A DNA stretch of 64,000 nucleotides from Reyranella massiliensis 521 (GCF_000312425.1 NZ_HE997181.1:1116024-1180023), one strand, 5' to 3'. Positions 19,669 through 31,158 are shown, counted from the stretch's first letter. Numbers and translations are program-made. The notes: a model not told the origin generated them from the letters alone.

Positions 19669-20499
19669 ATGGCTTTGAAGACATATAAGCCGATCACGCC
19701 GTCGCTGCGACAGCTGGTCATCGTCGACCGTACGGGCCTGTGGAAGGGCAAGCCGGTCAAGGAGCTGACGCGCGGTAAGAGCAACACCGGCGGACGCAAC
19801 AACCATGGCCGCATCACCAGCAACCACATGGGCGGCGGTCACAAGCGCCGTCTGCGTCTGGTCGACTTCAAGCGCCGCAAGTTCGGCGTCGCCGCGACGG
19901 TCGAGCGCCTCGAGTACGACCCCAATCGGTCGGCCTTCATCGCGCTGATCAAGTACACTGACGGCGAGCTCTCCTACATCCTGGCGCCGCAGCGCCTGAA
20001 GGCGGGCGACGAGGTCGTGTCGGGCGAGCGCGTCGACATCAAGCCGGGCAACGCCATGCCGCTCGGTAACATGCCGGTCGGCACGATCGTGCATAACGTC
20101 GAGCTGAAGAGGGGCCGTGGCGGCCAGCTGGCGCGTTCCGCCGGCACCTACGCCCAGCTCGTCGGCAAGGATGCGGGCTATGCCCAGATCAAGCTGAACT
20201 CGGGCGAGCTGCGTCTGGTGCCGGGCGAATGCCTGGCCACCGTCGGCGCCGTGTCGAACCCCGACAACCAGAACATCGTGATCGGCAAGGCCGGCCGTGC
20301 CCGTTGGCTGGGTATCCGTCCGGTCGTCCGTGGCGTCGCCATGAACCCGGTCGACCATCCGCACGGCGGCGGCGAAGGCCGTACCTCGGGCGGCCGTCAT
20401 CCGGTCACGCCGTGGGGCAAGCCGACCAAGGGCAAGAAGACGCGCAAGAACAAGGCGACGGACAAGTACATCATCCGCCGCCGGCATGCGACGCGCTAG
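19669..20499 (+). CDS. rplB: 50S ribosomal protein L2
   Basis: A 276-residue L2, one of the most conserved ribosomal proteins, required for subunit joining and peptidyl transferase assembly. The C-terminal signature [20 protein letters not shown] contains the key His residues. The N-terminal half shows [20 protein letters not shown], and the end carries the usual basic tail [21 protein letters not shown]. Confidence 0.97.
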   Translation: MALKTYKPITPSLRQLVIVDRTGLWKGKPVKELTRGKSNTGGRNNHGRITSNHMGGGHKRRLRLVDFKRRKFGVAATVERLEYDPNRSAFIALIKYTDGELSYILAPQRLKAGDEVVSGERVDIKPGNAMPLGNMPVGTIVHNVELKRGRGGQLARSAGTYAQLVGKDAGYAQIKLNSGELRLVPGECLATVGAVSNPDNQNIVIGKAGRARWLGIRPVVRGVAMNPVDHPHGGGEGRTSGGRHPVTPWGKPTKGKKTRKNKATDKYIIRRRHATR

Positions 20500-20509
20500 G
20501 AGATAGACA

Positions 20510-20788
20510 GTGGCACGTTCCGTTTGGAAGGGTCCCTTCGTAGAAGGCAGCCTGATCAAGAAGGCCGAGAAGTCGCGCGGCAACATCCGCAGCGAGGTCA
20601 TCAAGACCTGGTCGCGGCGTTCGACGATCCTGCCGCAGTTCGTCGGTCTGACGTTCGGCGTCTACAACGGCAAGAAGTTCATCCCGGTGAACGTCACCGA
20701 GGAAATGGTCGGTCACAAGCTCGGCGAATTCTCGCCGACCCGCACCTTCACCGGCCATGCCGGTGACAAGAAGGTGTCGAAGGAGTAA
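20510..20788 (+). CDS. rpsS: 30S ribosomal protein S19
   Basis: A 92-residue S19 in the 30S head, near the A-site tRNA and bridge B1a. It begins [20 protein letters not shown] from a GTG start at 20510, preceded by TAGGAGATAG. The internal [19 protein letters not shown] and [18 protein letters not shown] motifs are conserved. It is 10 nt after rplB and 6 nt before rplV. Confidence 0.96.
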   Translation: MARSVWKGPFVEGSLIKKAEKSRGNIRSEVIKTWSRRSTILPQFVGLTFGVYNGKKFIPVNVTEEMVGHKLGEFSPTRTFTGHAGDKKVSKE

Positions 20789-20794
20789 CGCGCG

Positions 20795-21181
20795 ATGAGC
20801 AAGCCATCCGCTCCCCGCCGCGAGGCGGACAACGAGGCCAAGGCCGTGCTGCGCGCCGTGCGCATCAGCCCGCGCAAGCTCGACCTCGTCGCCGCCACGA
20901 TCCGCGGCAAGAAGGCCGCAACCGCGGTCAACGAACTCACCTTCTCCAAGAAGCGGATCGCCCGCGACGTGAAGAAGGCCCTGAATTCGGCCATCGCCAA
21001 TGCCGAGAACAACCACAACCTCGACGTCGACCGTCTGGTCGTTGCCGAGGCGTCGGTTGGCAAGGGGCTGGTCATGAAGCGCTTCCAGACGCGTGGCCGC
21101 GGCCGCGCGGCCGGTATCGTCAAGCCTTTCGCTCATCTCACCATCGTGGTGCGCGAGCGCGCCGAGGCGGAGGACAAGTAA
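20795..21181 (+). CDS. rplV: 50S ribosomal protein L22
   Basis: A 128-residue L22, whose beta-hairpin lines the exit tunnel next to L4 and is a site of macrolide-resistance changes in other species. Conserved regions are [19 protein letters not shown] near residue 28 and the hairpin [20 protein letters not shown] near residue 87. The stop TAA and the rpsC ATG share one base (TAATG), suggesting reinitiation coupling. Confidence 0.96.
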   Translation: MSKPSAPRREADNEAKAVLRAVRISPRKLDLVAATIRGKKAATAVNELTFSKKRIARDVKKALNSAIANAENNHNLDVDRLVVAEASVGKGLVMKRFQTRGRGRAAGIVKPFAHLTIVVRERAEAEDK

Positions 21182-21900
21182 TGGGTCAGAAGGTCAACCC
21201 GATCGGCCTGCGGCTCGGCATCAACCGGACGTGGGATTCCCGCTGGTACGCCGAAGGCGGCGACTATTCGAAGATGCTCCATGAGGACATCCACATCCGC
21301 AAGGTGCTGCGCGAGCGGCTTGCCCAGGCGGGTGTCGCGAAGATCGTCATCGAGCGTCCGGCTAAGCGCGCGCGCGTCACGATCCACACGGCCCGTCCGG
21401 GCGTGGTGATCGGCAAGAAGGGCGCCGACATCGAGAAGCTGCGTGGCGACCTCGCCAAGATGACCAAGGGCGAAGTGGCCCTGAACATCGTCGAGATCCG
21501 CAAGCCCGAGATCGACGCCACGCTGATCGCCGAGAACATCGCGCAGCAGCTCGAGCGCCGCGTCGCCTTCCGCCGCGCCATGAAGCGCGCCGTGCAGTCG
21601 GCGATGCGCCTGGGCGCCCAGGGCATCCGCATCAACTGCTCGGGCCGCCTCGGCGGTTCGGAAATCGCCCGCATGGAATGGTACCGCGAAGGTCGCGTGC
21701 CGCTGCACACGCTGCGCGCCGACATCGATTACGGGACCGCCACGGCCTTCACCACCTTCGGCACCTGCGGCGTGAAGGTGTGGGTGTTCAAGGGCGAGAT
21801 CATGGCGCACGACCCGATGGCGCACGACAAGCGCGCCGAGGAAGCTGCGCCGCAACGCACGCCGGCGCGCGTCGAGCGCACCGAGCAGAGGGACGCGTAA
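21181..21900 (+). CDS. rpsC: 30S ribosomal protein S3
   Basis: A 239-residue S3 forming the mRNA entry channel with S4 and S5 and contributing helicase activity. The KH domain holds [20 protein letters not shown] (about residues 71-90), and the S3 C-terminal domain has [20 protein letters not shown]. The tail after about residue 210 is charged and variable. It overlaps rplV by one base. Confidence 0.97.
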   Translation: MGQKVNPIGLRLGINRTWDSRWYAEGGDYSKMLHEDIHIRKVLRERLAQAGVAKIVIERPAKRARVTIHTARPGVVIGKKGADIEKLRGDLAKMTKGEVALNIVEIRKPEIDATLIAENIAQQLERRVAFRRAMKRAVQSAMRLGAQGIRINCSGRLGGSEIARMEWYREGRVPLHTLRADIDYGTATAFTTFGTCGVKVWVFKGEIMAHDPMAHDKRAEEAAPQRTPARVERTEQRDA

Positions 21901-21906
21901 GTCATC

Positions 21907-22320
21907 ATGCTGCAACCCAAGCGCACCAAGTACCGCAAGGCGTTCAAGGGCCGCATTCACGGCGTGGCCAAGGGCGGCTTCAACCTCGACTTCGGCGCCT
22001 ACGGGCTGAAGGCGATGGAGCCGGATCGCCTGACCGCGCGCCAGATCGAGGCGGCCCGCCGTGCCATCACGCGTCACATGAAGCGTGCCGGCCGTGTGTG
22101 GATCCGCGTGTTCCCCGACGTTCCGGTGTCGAAGAAGCCGGCCGAAGTCCGCATGGGCTCCGGCAAGGGCGCGCCGGAATTCTGGGCGGCGCGCGTCAAG
22201 CCGGGCCGCGTTCTGTTCGAGCTCGACGGCGTGCCGGTGACGGTGGCCCGCGAGGCTCTGGCACTCGCTGCCGCCAAGCTGCCGATCAAGACGCGCTTCG
22301 TTGCGCGCGTCGGCGCCTAG
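21907..22320 (+). CDS. rplP: 50S ribosomal protein L16
   Basis: A 137-residue L16, which contacts the A-site tRNA elbow and organises the peptidyl transferase centre. It begins [19 protein letters not shown] and includes [20 protein letters not shown] and the loop [20 protein letters not shown], which in other bacteria carries the hydroxylated Arg. It starts six nt after rpsC. Confidence 0.97.
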   Translation: MLQPKRTKYRKAFKGRIHGVAKGGFNLDFGAYGLKAMEPDRLTARQIEAARRAITRHMKRAGRVWIRVFPDVPVSKKPAEVRMGSGKGAPEFWAARVKPGRVLFELDGVPVTVAREALALAAAKLPIKTRFVARVGA

Positions 22321-22337
22321 GGACGAGGGAGACTGAC

Positions 22338-22529
22338 ATGAAAGCCAGCGATCTGCGCCCCAAGACCAAGGATGAGCTCAAGGCCGAGCTCGGGAACCTG
22401 CGCAAGGAAGCGTTCAACCTGCGCTTCCAGAAGGCCGGGGGCCAGCTTCAGAAGACAGCCCGCGCGCGCCAGGTGCGCCGCGACATCGCTCGCATCAAGA
22501 CGGTGCAGGGCGAGAAGGCCGCGGGTTAA
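22338..22529 (+). CDS. rpmC: 50S ribosomal protein L29
   Basis: A 63-residue L29, a two-helix protein beside L23 at the tunnel exit. It reads [20 protein letters not shown] and then a helix with [20 protein letters not shown], the family core. The start at 22338 has GAGGGAGAC upstream and lies 17 nt after rplP. It is one of the shortest genes of the S10 cluster and easy to miss. Confidence 0.95.
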   Translation: MKASDLRPKTKDELKAELGNLRKEAFNLRFQKAGGQLQKTARARQVRRDIARIKTVQGEKAAG

Positions 22530-22539
22530 GGAGTCGTAA

Positions 22540-22788
22540 ATGCCGAAGCGAATTCTCGAAGGTGTCGTCGTCAGCGACAAGATGGACAAGACCATCGTCG
22601 TCAAGGTCGAACGGCGCGTTCAGCACCCGATCTACAAGAAGTTCATCCGTAGGTCGAAGAAGTATCACGCGCACGACGAAGCCAATGCCTTCAAGGGCAA
22701 GATCGGCGAGATCGTGCGTATCCGCGAGTGCCGCCCGCTGTCCAAGACCAAGAGCTGGGAAGTTCTTGTCGAAGGCGCGAAGGCTTAA
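22540..22788 (+). CDS. rpsQ: 30S ribosomal protein S17
   Basis: An 82-residue S17 with an OB-fold, a primary 16S-binding protein. It has the conserved [23 protein letters not shown] (split here as [17 protein letters not shown] and VQHPIY) and ends with the [15 protein letters not shown] motif. It closes the S10 cluster proper, 10 nt after rpmC and 18 nt before rplN. Confidence 0.96.
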   Translation: MPKRILEGVVVSDKMDKTIVVKVERRVQHPIYKKFIRRSKKYHAHDEANAFKGKIGEIVRIRECRPLSKTKSWEVLVEGAKA

Positions 22789-22806
22789 GCGGTCGGAGCA
22801 GAAGTC

Positions 22807-23175
22807 ATGATTCAGATGCGAACCAACCTCGAGGTCGCCGACAATTCGGGTGCCCGTCGAGTCCAGTGCATCAAGGTGCTGGGCGGCTCTCGCCGCAAGT
22901 ACGCCAGTGTCGGCGACATCATCGTCGTGTCGATCAAGGAAGCCATTCCGCGCGGCCGCGTGAAGAAGGGCGAAGTCCATCGCGCCGTCGTCGTGCGGAC
23001 GTCGTTCCCGCTGCGTCGTATCGACGGCAGCGCCATCCGCTTCGATCGCAACGCCGCGGTCCTGATCAGCAAGCAGGACGAGCCGATCGGCACCCGTATC
23101 TTCGGGCCGGTGACCCGCGAGCTGCGCGCCAAGAAGTTCATGAAGATCATCTCGCTTGCGCCGGAGGTGCTCTAA
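22807..23175 (+). CDS. rplN: 50S ribosomal protein L14
   Basis: A 122-residue L14, part of intersubunit bridges B5 and B8 and the target of RsfS silencing. It opens [20 protein letters not shown] and contains [20 protein letters not shown] and FDRNAAVLI. It is the first gene of the spc cluster. No separate promoter is visible in the 18-nt gap, so the S10 and spc clusters are probably one transcript. Confidence 0.97.
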   Translation: MIQMRTNLEVADNSGARRVQCIKVLGGSRRKYASVGDIIVVSIKEAIPRGRVKKGEVHRAVVVRTSFPLRRIDGSAIRFDRNAAVLISKQDEPIGTRIFGPVTRELRAKKFMKIISLAPEVL

Positions 23176-23178
23176 GCC

Positions 23179-23502
23179 ATGGCCAACAAGCTCAAGATCC
23201 GGAAGGGTGACCGCGTCAAGGTCATCACTGGCCGCAGCAAGGGCAAGGTGGGCGACGTCCTGCGCGTACTGCCCGAGGAAAACCGCGTCGTGGTGTCGGG
23301 CGTGAACGTCATCAAGCGCCACACCAAGCCGAGCCGGGCCGAGTCCGGCGGCATCATCGAGCGCGAAGCCGCGATCCACGTGTCGAACGTGGCCCTGCTC
23401 GATCCGAAGTCCGACAAGCCGACCAAGGTCGGTTTCAAGTTCCTGGAAGACGGCCGTAAGGTGCGCTTTGCGCGCGCCTCCGGCGAGACCATAGACCGGT
23501 AG
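23179..23502 (+). CDS. rplX: 50S ribosomal protein L24
   Basis: A 107-residue L24, an assembly-initiator protein with a KOW motif near the N-terminus ([20 protein letters not shown], about residues 9-28). The [15 protein letters not shown] segment is also family-typical. It lies three nt after rplN and 11 nt before rplE. Confidence 0.96.
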   Translation: MANKLKIRKGDRVKVITGRSKGKVGDVLRVLPEENRVVVSGVNVIKRHTKPSRAESGGIIEREAAIHVSNVALLDPKSDKPTKVGFKFLEDGRKVRFARASGETIDR

Positions 23503-23513
23503 GAGACGGGTCA

Positions 23514-24056
23514 ATGCCCGCGCGACTGCAAGAACGCTACAAAGAGACGATCCGTGAGGCCCTCACGAAGGAGTTCGCTTACAAGAACGCCTTCGAAGTG
23601 CCGAAGCTCGACAAGATCGTGATTAACATGGGCGTCGGCGAGGCGGTCAACGACCGCAAGGCCGTCGACGGCGCCGTGGCCGACCTGGCGGCGATCACCG
23701 GCCAGAAGCCGGTCGTCACCAAGTCGCGCATTTCGATCGCGACCTTCAAGCTGCGCGAAGGCATGGCGATCGGCGCCAAGGTCACGCTGCGTCGCGACCG
23801 CATGTACGAGTTCGTCGACCGCCTCGTGAACATCGCCCTGCCGCGCGTCCGCGACTTCCGCGGGCTAAACGGCAAGTCGTTCGACGGTCGTGGCAACTTC
23901 GCGATGGGTCTCAAGGAGCAGATTGTGTTCCCGGAGATCGAGTACGACAAGGTCGACATGGTCCGTGGCATGGACATCATCATCTGCACGACGGCGAAGA
24001 CGGACGCGGAAGCCAAGGCGCTTCTCCGCGGTTTCGACTTCCCCTTCGTGAACTGA
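23514..24056 (+). CDS. rplE: 50S ribosomal protein L5
   Basis: A 180-residue L5, which binds 5S rRNA and forms bridge B1b to S13. Conserved parts are [18 protein letters not shown] (about residues 34-51) and [20 protein letters not shown]. The C-terminal [19 protein letters not shown] is standard. It begins 11 nt after rplX. Confidence 0.97.
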   Translation: MPARLQERYKETIREALTKEFAYKNAFEVPKLDKIVINMGVGEAVNDRKAVDGAVADLAAITGQKPVVTKSRISIATFKLREGMAIGAKVTLRRDRMYEFVDRLVNIALPRVRDFRGLNGKSFDGRGNFAMGLKEQIVFPEIEYDKVDMVRGMDIIICTTAKTDAEAKALLRGFDFPFVN

Positions 24057-24070
24057 GGCCGGAGAAGAAT

Positions 24071-24376
24071 ATGGCCAAGACAAGTTCAGTCGAGAAGAAC
24101 AACCGGCGCGCCAAGATGGCGAAGCAGTACGCTGCCAAGCGCGCCATGCTCAAGGCGATGGCTGTCGACGACAAGCTGACGCCGGAGGAGCGGTTCGGGG
24201 CGCGTCTCAAGCTCGCCAAGCTGCCGCGCAACTCCTCGCCGACGCGCATTCGCAATCGGTGCGAACTCACGGGCCGTCCGCGGGCCGTGTATCGCAAGTT
24301 CAAGCTGTCGCGCCTTGCGCTGCGTCAGCTCGCCTCGCTGGGCGCTCTGCCCGGCGTCGTGAAGTCGAGCTGGTAA
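24071..24376 (+). CDS. rpsN: 30S ribosomal protein S14 (zinc-free form)
   Basis: A 101-residue S14 of the long, zinc-independent type: it lacks the CxxC...CxxC zinc ribbon of short S14 proteins and carries one Cys in [16 protein letters not shown]. The C-terminus [15 protein letters not shown] is typical of proteobacteria. It lies in the 30S head next to S10. Spacing is 14 nt after rplE. Confidence 0.97.
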   Translation: MAKTSSVEKNNRRAKMAKQYAAKRAMLKAMAVDDKLTPEERFGARLKLAKLPRNSSPTRIRNRCELTGRPRAVYRKFKLSRLALRQLASLGALPGVVKSSW

Positions 24377-24392
24377 CGGGGGCCGTAGAACT

Positions 24393-24791
24393 ATGGCAAT
24401 GACAGATCCCGTCGGCGATTTGCTGACCCGCATCCGCAACGGCCAGTCGGCACGTCTCGACAGCGTGACCGTTCCGGCCTCGCGTCTGCGGTCGAGTGTG
24501 CTCGATGTGCTCCAGCGCGAAGGCTATATCCGCGGTTGGTTCGAAGAAGAACTGCGGCCTGGCGTGAAGGAGCTTCGCGTCGAGCTGAAGTATGACAACG
24601 GCCGTCCGGTCATCAAGGAGATCAAGCGCGTCTCCACCCCGGGCCGCCGCGTCTACTCGAAGATCCGTGAGCTGCCGCGCCACTTCAACGGGCTCGGTAT
24701 CTCGATCCTCTCCACGCCGCGCGGCGTCATGTCCGACGCCGAGGCGCGCGCTGCCAATGTCGGCGGCGAAGTTATCTGCAAGGTGTTCTAA
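24393..24791 (+). CDS. rpsH: 30S ribosomal protein S8
   Basis: A 132-residue S8, a primary 16S-binding protein of the central domain. In E. coli it is also the repressor of the spc operon by binding its mRNA near rplE. It has MTDPVGDLLTRIRNGQSA at the N-terminus and the C-terminal GLGISILSTPRGVMSDAEAR. It ends two nt before the rplF start. Confidence 0.97.
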   Translation: MAMTDPVGDLLTRIRNGQSARLDSVTVPASRLRSSVLDVLQREGYIRGWFEEELRPGVKELRVELKYDNGRPVIKEIKRVSTPGRRVYSKIRELPRHFNGLGISILSTPRGVMSDAEARAANVGGEVICKVF

Positions 24792-24793
24792 CC

Positions 24794-25327
24794 ATGTCGC
24801 GCGTCGGCAAACATCCGGTTCCGATTCCGGCCGGGGTCACCATCGACCTCAAGGGCCAGCACCTCAAGGCCAAGGGCAAGCGGGGCGAGCTGCAGTTCAC
24901 GGTGCACGACGACGTGTCGATCGCCCGTGAAGGCGATGCTCTCGTCTTCAAGCCGCGTACCGAGACCCGCCGCGCCCGCATGCAGTGGGGTACGGCGCGC
25001 AACATGGTGAGCAACGTCGTCCGCGGCGTGTCGGACGGCTTCACCATCAACCTCGAGATCAACGGCGTCGGCTATCGCGCTCAGGCCGATGCCAAGATGC
25101 TGAAGATGCAGCTCGGCTTCAGCCACGATGTCGAGATTCCCATTCCGGCCGGCATCCAGATCAAGGCGGTGAAGCCGACCGAGATCGAAATCAGCGGCGC
25201 CGACCGTCAGCGCGTCGGGCAGATTGCGGCCGAGATCCGCGGCCTGCGTCCGCCGGAGCCCTATAAGGGCAAGGGTATCAAGTACTCGACCGAGACGATC
25301 CGGCGCAAAGAAGGCAAGAAGAAGTAA
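24794..25327 (+). CDS. rplF: 50S ribosomal protein L6
   Basis: A 177-residue L6 near the sarcin-ricin loop and factor-binding site. The two repeated domains are visible, and the C-terminal [19 protein letters not shown] (about residues 151-169) is the family signature. It starts two nt after rpsH, consistent with coupled translation. Confidence 0.97.
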   Translation: MSRVGKHPVPIPAGVTIDLKGQHLKAKGKRGELQFTVHDDVSIAREGDALVFKPRTETRRARMQWGTARNMVSNVVRGVSDGFTINLEINGVGYRAQADAKMLKMQLGFSHDVEIPIPAGIQIKAVKPTEIEISGADRQRVGQIAAEIRGLRPPEPYKGKGIKYSTETIRRKEGKKK

Positions 25328-25341
25328 AGGCGAGATCCATC

Positions 25342-25704
25342 ATGTCCGATCGCAACGCTCTTTTCGCCCGCCGTCAGCGGCGCACGCGCTACGCGCTGCG
25401 CCAGGCTGGCGGTGGTCGCCCGCGCCTCAGCGTGTTCCGCTCGGGCAAGCACATCTATGCCCAGGTCATCGACGACCGGAAGGGCCTGACCCTGGCTGCC
25501 GCCTCGTCCCTCGACAAGGACGTCAAGGGCAAGATCAAGACCGGCGCCGACAAGGGTGCGGCCGCCGAAGTGGGCAAGCTGATCGCTCAGCGCGCCATCG
25601 CGGCCGGCGTCAAGGAAGTGGTCTTCGACCGCGGCGGCTACATCTATCACGGCCGCGTGGAAGCGCTGGCCAATGCCGCCCGCGAGGGCGGCCTGTCGTT
25701 CTGA
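25342..25704 (+). CDS. rplR: 50S ribosomal protein L18
   Basis: A 120-residue L18, which with L5 and L25 holds 5S rRNA in the central protuberance. It contains [18 protein letters not shown] and the terminal [20 protein letters not shown]. The basic N-terminus [14 protein letters not shown] is typical. It lies 14 nt after rplF and 16 nt before rpsE. Confidence 0.96.
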   Translation: MSDRNALFARRQRRTRYALRQAGGGRPRLSVFRSGKHIYAQVIDDRKGLTLAAASSLDKDVKGKIKTGADKGAAAEVGKLIAQRAIAAGVKEVVFDRGGYIYHGRVEALANAAREGGLSF

Positions 25705-25720
25705 TCGGGAGTTAGTGCAC

Positions 25721-26311
25721 ATGGCTCGTTCACCCGGTGGTTCCGGCCGTCCCCCGCGCGAGCGCGAGAGGGGCCGCGATCGCGATCGCGACGAGGAAAA
25801 CGAACTGACCGACAAGCTGGTCACCATCAATCGCGTCGCGAAGGTGGTGAAGGGTGGTCGGCGCTTCGCCTTCGCGGCGATCGTTGTCGTCGGCGACCAG
25901 CGCGGCCGCGTCGGCCACGGCGCCGGCAAGGCACGCGAGGTTCCCGAGGCGATCCGCAAGGCCACCGAAGCCGCGAAACGCGGGCTGATCCGCGTACCGC
26001 TGCGTGACGGTCGCACGCTGCATCACGACGTGCGCGGCCGCTTCGGCGCCGGCAAGGTAACGCTGCGCGCCGCCCCGGCCGGTACCGGCATCATCGCAGG
26101 TGGCCCGATGCGCGCCATCTTCGAGACGCTGGGCATCAAGGACATTGTCGCCAAGTCGGTCGGCACGTCCAACCCGCACAACATGATCAAGGCGACCTTC
26201 AAGGCGCTTGAGCAGCTCAACTCGCCGCGCATGGTGGCGACCCGCCGTGGCAAGAAGGTCGGTGACCTGCTCGGCCGTCGCGAGGATGCCGTCGCCGAAG
26301 CGGCCGCTTAA
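25721..26311 (+). CDS. rpsE: 30S ribosomal protein S5
   Basis: A 196-residue S5, lining the mRNA entry tunnel; changes in its loop cause spectinomycin resistance or ribosomal ambiguity in other bacteria. The first 30 residues are a basic, Arg/Asp-rich extension ([12 protein letters not shown]), longer than in E. coli and common in alphaproteobacteria. The core shows [20 protein letters not shown], then [22 protein letters not shown] 25721 is preferred; an earlier in-frame start at 25673 lies inside rplR. Confidence 0.95.
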   Translation: MARSPGGSGRPPRERERGRDRDRDEENELTDKLVTINRVAKVVKGGRRFAFAAIVVVGDQRGRVGHGAGKAREVPEAIRKATEAAKRGLIRVPLRDGRTLHHDVRGRFGAGKVTLRAAPAGTGIIAGGPMRAIFETLGIKDIVAKSVGTSNPHNMIKATFKALEQLNSPRMVATRRGKKVGDLLGRREDAVAEAAA

Positions 26312-26322
26312 GGAGCCGGACA

Positions 26323-26517
26323 ATGGCCGAAGGCAAGAAGATCAAGATCACCCAGACGGGCAGCCACATTGGCCGTACCGAGGACCAGCGCGCGACGCTG
26401 ATCGGCCTGGGCCTGAACAAGCGCCATCGCAGCCGCGAACTCGTGGATACGCCCGAGGTGCGCGGGATGATCAACAAGGTGCAGCACCTGGTGCGCATCG
26501 ACGAGGAAACGCGCTGA
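26323..26517 (+). CDS. rpmD: 50S ribosomal protein L30
   Basis: A 64-residue L30. It reads [20 protein letters not shown] and then the core [20 protein letters not shown], ending with the VRHLV-like [11 protein letters not shown]. It lies 11 nt after rpsE and 31 nt before rplO, the normal spc order. Confidence 0.95.
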   Translation: MAEGKKIKITQTGSHIGRTEDQRATLIGLGLNKRHRSRELVDTPEVRGMINKVQHLVRIDEETR

Positions 26518-26548
26518 GCAGCAGGCTTTGGCGCGGAGGTAGAGAACG

Positions 26549-27028
26549 ATGAGACTGAACCAGATCTCCGACAATCCGGGCGCCCGCAAGGCGCGCATGC
26601 GCGTCGGCCGCGGCATCGGCTCGGGCAAGGGCAAGACGGCGGGCCGTGGCGTCAAGGGCCAGAAGTCGCGTACCGGCGTTGCCATCAAGGGCTTCGAGGG
26701 CGGCCAGATGCCGCTCTATCGCCGGATCCCGAAGCGCGGCTTCCGTCCGCCGCACCAGAAGATCTTCCAGGTGGTGAACCTCGGCACGCTGCAGAAGGCG
26801 ATCGACGACAAGAAGCTCGACGCCGGCCAGGTGATCGACGCTGCCGCCATGCAGGCCGCCGGTCTGTTTAAGAATGCCGCAGATGGCGTGCGCCTGCTTG
26901 GCAAGGGCGAGATCAAGACCAAGATCGAAGTGAAGGTCGCGGGCGCCTCGGCGTCGGCGATCGCCGCGGTCGAGAAGGCCGGCGGCAAGGTCGAACTCCC
27001 GCCCAAGCCCGTGGCCGAGGCGGCCTGA
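26549..27028 (+). CDS. rplO: 50S ribosomal protein L15
   Basis: A 159-residue L15, a late-assembly protein contacting many 23S domains. The Gly/Arg-rich N-terminus [20 protein letters not shown] and the following [18 protein letters not shown] are hallmarks. The C-terminus ends in a short Pro/Ala tail. It is followed by a GC hairpin before secY. Confidence 0.96.
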   Translation: MRLNQISDNPGARKARMRVGRGIGSGKGKTAGRGVKGQKSRTGVAIKGFEGGQMPLYRRIPKRGFRPPHQKIFQVVNLGTLQKAIDDKKLDAGQVIDAAAMQAAGLFKNAADGVRLLGKGEIKTKIEVKVAGASASAIAAVEKAGGKVELPPKPVAEAA

Positions 27029-27044
27029 ACCGGACGGCGTCAAT

Positions 27045-27064
27045 GGGGGCGTCGTGCCCCCTTT
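27045..27064 (+). terminator. rplO-secY attenuator-like hairpin
   Basis: GGGGGC (27045-27050), loop GTCGT, GCCCCC (27056-27061), followed by TTTGTGT. A six-pair all-GC stem with a short U-run could partly terminate transcription and set SecY/Adk output below ribosomal-protein levels. Read-through must occur because secY has no other promoter that I can see. Confidence 0.45.
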
Positions 27065-27087
27065 GTGTCGTTCACGCGTGAGGTTCC

Positions 27088-28430
<1,343 letters not shown>

Positions 28431-28434
<4 letters not shown>

Positions 28435-29081
28435 ACATCATCCTTCTGGGACCGCCAGGGGCCGGCAAGGGCACCCAGGCCCAGCGGCTGCAGCAGGATC
28501 GCGGCATGGTTCAGCTCTCGACGGGCGACATGTTGCGGGCGGCCGTGGCGTCGGGCAGCGAGCTCGGACAGAAGGCCAAGGGCCTGATGGAGCGGGGCGA
28601 GCTGGTGCCGGACGAGCTGATCGTCGGCCTGATCGAGAATCGCATTGCCCAGCCGGACTGCGCCAACGGCTTTATTCTGGATGGCTTCCCGCGGACCGAG
28701 GCCCAGGCCAGGGCGCTGGACAAGATGCTCGACAAGACGGGCAAGAAGCTCGACCGGGTGGTCGAAATGGAAGTCGACGAGAAGGCGCTGACCGAGCGCA
28801 TCGTCGGCCGGTTCTCCTGCGCCAAGTGCGGCGCGGGGTACCACGACAAGTTCAAGCGGCCCAAGGTCGATGGGGTCTGCGACGTCTGTGGCTCGACGGA
28901 ATTCAGCCGTCGCAAGGACGATAATGCAGAGACCATGAAGACACGTATGGTCGCCTACAGGGCCCAGACGGAGCCCCTGCTGCCGTACTACAGCGCTCGC
29001 GGGGTGCTGCGGAAGGTCGACGGGATGGCTCAGATGGACGAAGTTTACCGCCAGATTTCAGGGGTTTTGGTGGGGACTTGA
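28431..29081 (+). CDS. adk: Adenylate kinase
   Basis: A 216-residue adenylate kinase that interconverts ATP + AMP and 2 ADP. The P-loop is [10 protein letters not shown] (residues 7-16), the AMP-binding part has [10 protein letters not shown], and the NMP core ends in [10 protein letters not shown]. The LID domain has two CxxC pairs (CAKC and CDVC, about residues 130-153), so this is the zinc-binding LID form. The start overlaps the secY stop by four bases, indicating coupled translation. Confidence 0.97.
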
Positions 29082-29096
29082 CAAGAGGGAGTTCCG

Positions 29097-29124
29097 TTGA
29101 CTCGGGAGCGCAGGTACATATAAT
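29097..29124 (+). promoter_or_regulatory. Sigma-70 promoter of the alpha operon (rpsM-rpsK-rpoA-rplQ)
   Basis: TTGACT (29097-29102), a 16-bp spacer and a perfect TATAAT (29119-29124). Transcription would start near 29131, giving a leader of about 70 nt. It would let the alpha operon run independently of the long str-S10-spc transcript. Confidence 0.8.
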
Positions 29125-29159
29125 CGCGCGCTTTTCCGGGGCCAGCGGAACATGTGACG

Positions 29160-29177
29160 GGCGCGCGCGAGCGCGCC
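29160..29177 (+). other. GC hairpin in the rpsM leader
   Basis: GGCGCGC (29160-29166), GCGA tetraloop, GCGCGCC (29171-29177), ending 25 bases before the rpsM start. In E. coli S4 represses the alpha operon at its leader, but rpsD is not in this operon here, so the role of the hairpin is open. Confidence 0.5.
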
Positions 29178-29202
29178 ATAAGTCTTTGAAGGAGTTAGAA
29201 CT

Positions 29203-29580
29203 TTGGCTCGTATAGCCGGTGTGAACATTCCGACCGCCAAGCGCGTGGTGATCGGGCTCCAGTACATCCACGGGATCGGTCTGGCGAAGGCCAAGGAGAT
29301 CTGTGGAAAAGTCGGGATCGAGCAGTCGCGGCGGGTAAACACGCTGAGCGACGACGAGGTCATCCGCATCCGCGAGACTATCGACCGCGACTACACGGTC
29401 GAGGGCGACCTGCGTCGCGAAGTGGCGATGAACATCAAGCGATTGATGGACCTCGCCTGCTATCGCGGCCTGCGGCATCGCCGCGGTCTGCCGGTCCATG
29501 GCCAGCGCACGCATACCAATGCGCGCACCCGCAAGGGGCCGGCCAAGCCGATTGCCGGCAAGAAGAAAGTCACGAAGTAA
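29203..29580 (+). CDS. rpsM: 30S ribosomal protein S13
   Basis: A 125-residue S13, contacting the P-site tRNA and bridges B1a/B1b. It begins [20 protein letters not shown] from a TTG start at 29203, with GAAGGAG nine bases upstream. The C-terminal [20 protein letters not shown] tail is standard. It is the first gene of the alpha operon. Confidence 0.96.
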   Translation: MARIAGVNIPTAKRVVIGLQYIHGIGLAKAKEICGKVGIEQSRRVNTLSDDEVIRIRETIDRDYTVEGDLRREVAMNIKRLMDLACYRGLRHRRGLPVHGQRTHTNARTRKGPAKPIAGKKKVTK

Positions 29581-29598
29581 GTCGAGGGGAACCGGATC

Positions 29599-30012
29599 AT
29601 GGCCAAGGCTGCAGCCTCTTCGGGCGCCACCGCCGGCGCGCGTCCTCGCCGCAAGGAACGCAAGAACATCATCGCGGGCGTCGCGCACGTGAACGCCTCG
29701 TTCAACAACACGATCGTCACGATCACCGACGCGCAGGGCAACACGATCTCCTGGTCGTCGTCGGGCCAGCAGGGCTTCAAGGGCTCGCGCAAGTCGACGC
29801 CGTTCGCTGCCCAGATGGCCGCCGAGAATGCCGGCCGCAAGGCGATGGAACACGGCATGCGCACGCTGGAGATCGAAGTGCGTGGTCCCGGTTCGGGGCG
29901 CGAGTCGGCGCTGCGTGCGCTGCAGGCCGTGGGTCTCGCCGTCACCGCGATTCGCGATGTGACGCCGATCCCCCACAATGGCTGCCGCCCGCCGAAGCGT
30001 CGTCGCGTTTGA
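29599..30012 (+). CDS. rpsK: 30S ribosomal protein S11
   Basis: A 137-residue S11 on the 30S platform near the E site and Shine-Dalgarno helix. Conserved segments are [39 protein letters not shown] and the terminal [17 protein letters not shown] basic Ala-rich extension of about 20 residues precedes the core, common in alphaproteobacteria. The start has GAGGGGAACC upstream. Confidence 0.97.
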   Translation: MAKAAASSGATAGARPRRKERKNIIAGVAHVNASFNNTIVTITDAQGNTISWSSSGQQGFKGSRKSTPFAAQMAAENAGRKAMEHGMRTLEIEVRGPGSGRESALRALQAVGLAVTAIRDVTPIPHNGCRPPKRRRV

Positions 30013-30028
30013 GTTCGATTTGAGTGGA

Positions 30029-30049
30029 GGCGGCGCTTTCGGCGCCGCC
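30029..30049 (+). other. rpsK-rpoA intergenic hairpin
   Basis: GGCGGCGC (30029-30036), loop TTTCG, GCGCCGCC (30042-30049): a perfect eight-pair stem 17 nt after rpsK with no T-run. It may be an RNA-processing or stability element separating ribosomal-protein from rpoA expression. Confidence 0.5.
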
Positions 30050-30119
30050 CGCTCGTGAGGAATGTGTCGCGATTCCCGAGGGAGTCGCTGAAACCACCCG
30101 GTCTAGAGAGGTAGCCCCC

Positions 30120-31136
30120 GTGCTTCAGAAGAACTGGCAGGACCTGATCAAGCCGGAAAAGCTTGTCACCGAAGCCGGCGTTGATCCTGGTCGTACCGCG
30201 ACCATCGTCGCGGAACCGCTCGAGCGTGGCTTCGGTCTCACGCTCGGCAACGCTCTGCGCCGCGTTCTCTTGTCTTCACTTCAGGGTGCCGCCGTCACGT
30301 CGATCAAGATCGACAACGTGCTGCACGAGTTCTCTTCCATCCCGGGCGTCCGTGAGGATGTGGTCGACATCGTCCTGAACATCAAGGCGATGGCCGTCAA
30401 AATGCAGGGCGATCGTGCGCAGCGTCTCTACCTCCGTGCCGTCGGCCCGGGCGAAGTGACCGCCGGCATGATCGAACTTCCGGGCGACGTCCAGATCATG
30501 GATCCCAAGCACCTGATCTGCACGCTCGACGACGGCGCGTCGATCTCGATGGAACTGATGGTCGCCACCGGCAAGGGTTACATCCCGGCCTCGGCGAACC
30601 GTCCGGAAGACGCGCCGATCGGCCTGATCCCGATTGACTCGGTGTTCAGCCCGGTCAAGCGCGTTTCCTACAAGATCGAGAACAGCCGCGTCGGTCAGGT
30701 CACCGACTACGATCGTCTGTCGATGACGGTCGAGACCAATGGCACGACCCGTCCGGACGACGCCGTGGCGCTGGCTGCGCGCATCCTCCAGGACCAGCTC
30801 CAGCTCTTCATCAACTTCGAGGAGCCGCGCGAAGTCCGCAAGGAAGAGCAGCAGGACGACTTCCCGTTCAACCGCAACCTGCTGCGCAAGGTCGACGAAC
30901 TCGAACTCTCGGTTCGCTCGGCCAACTGCCTGAAGAACGACAACATCATCTACATCGGCGATCTCGTGCAGAAGACCGAAGCGGAGATGCTGCGTACGCC
31001 GAACTTCGGCCGCAAGTCGCTGAACGAGATCAAGGAAGTGCTGGCCGGCATGGGCCTCCACCTGGGCATGGAAATCCCGGGCTGGCCGCCGGACAACATC
31101 GAAGAGATGGCCAAGCGGCTGGAAGAGCCGTACTAG
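30120..31136 (+). CDS. rpoA: DNA-directed RNA polymerase subunit alpha
   Basis: A 338-residue alpha subunit. The N-terminal domain (about 1-230) dimerises and holds beta and beta-prime, visible as [20 protein letters not shown]. The C-terminal domain (about 250-325) binds UP elements and activators, seen in [13 protein letters not shown] and [15 protein letters not shown] 30120 is chosen because GAGAGG lies upstream and [15 protein letters not shown] matches alphaproteobacterial starts. An in-frame extension to 30024 would encode an unrelated peptide from the intergenic hairpin. Confidence 0.96.
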   Translation: MLQKNWQDLIKPEKLVTEAGVDPGRTATIVAEPLERGFGLTLGNALRRVLLSSLQGAAVTSIKIDNVLHEFSSIPGVREDVVDIVLNIKAMAVKMQGDRAQRLYLRAVGPGEVTAGMIELPGDVQIMDPKHLICTLDDGASISMELMVATGKGYIPASANRPEDAPIGLIPIDSVFSPVKRVSYKIENSRVGQVTDYDRLSMTVETNGTTRPDDAVALAARILQDQLQLFINFEEPREVRKEEQQDDFPFNRNLLRKVDELELSVRSANCLKNDNIIYIGDLVQKTEAEMLRTPNFGRKSLNEIKEVLAGMGLHLGMEIPGWPPDNIEEMAKRLEEPY

Positions 31137-31158
31137 GCCGACAGAAGGAAACTAGGAC

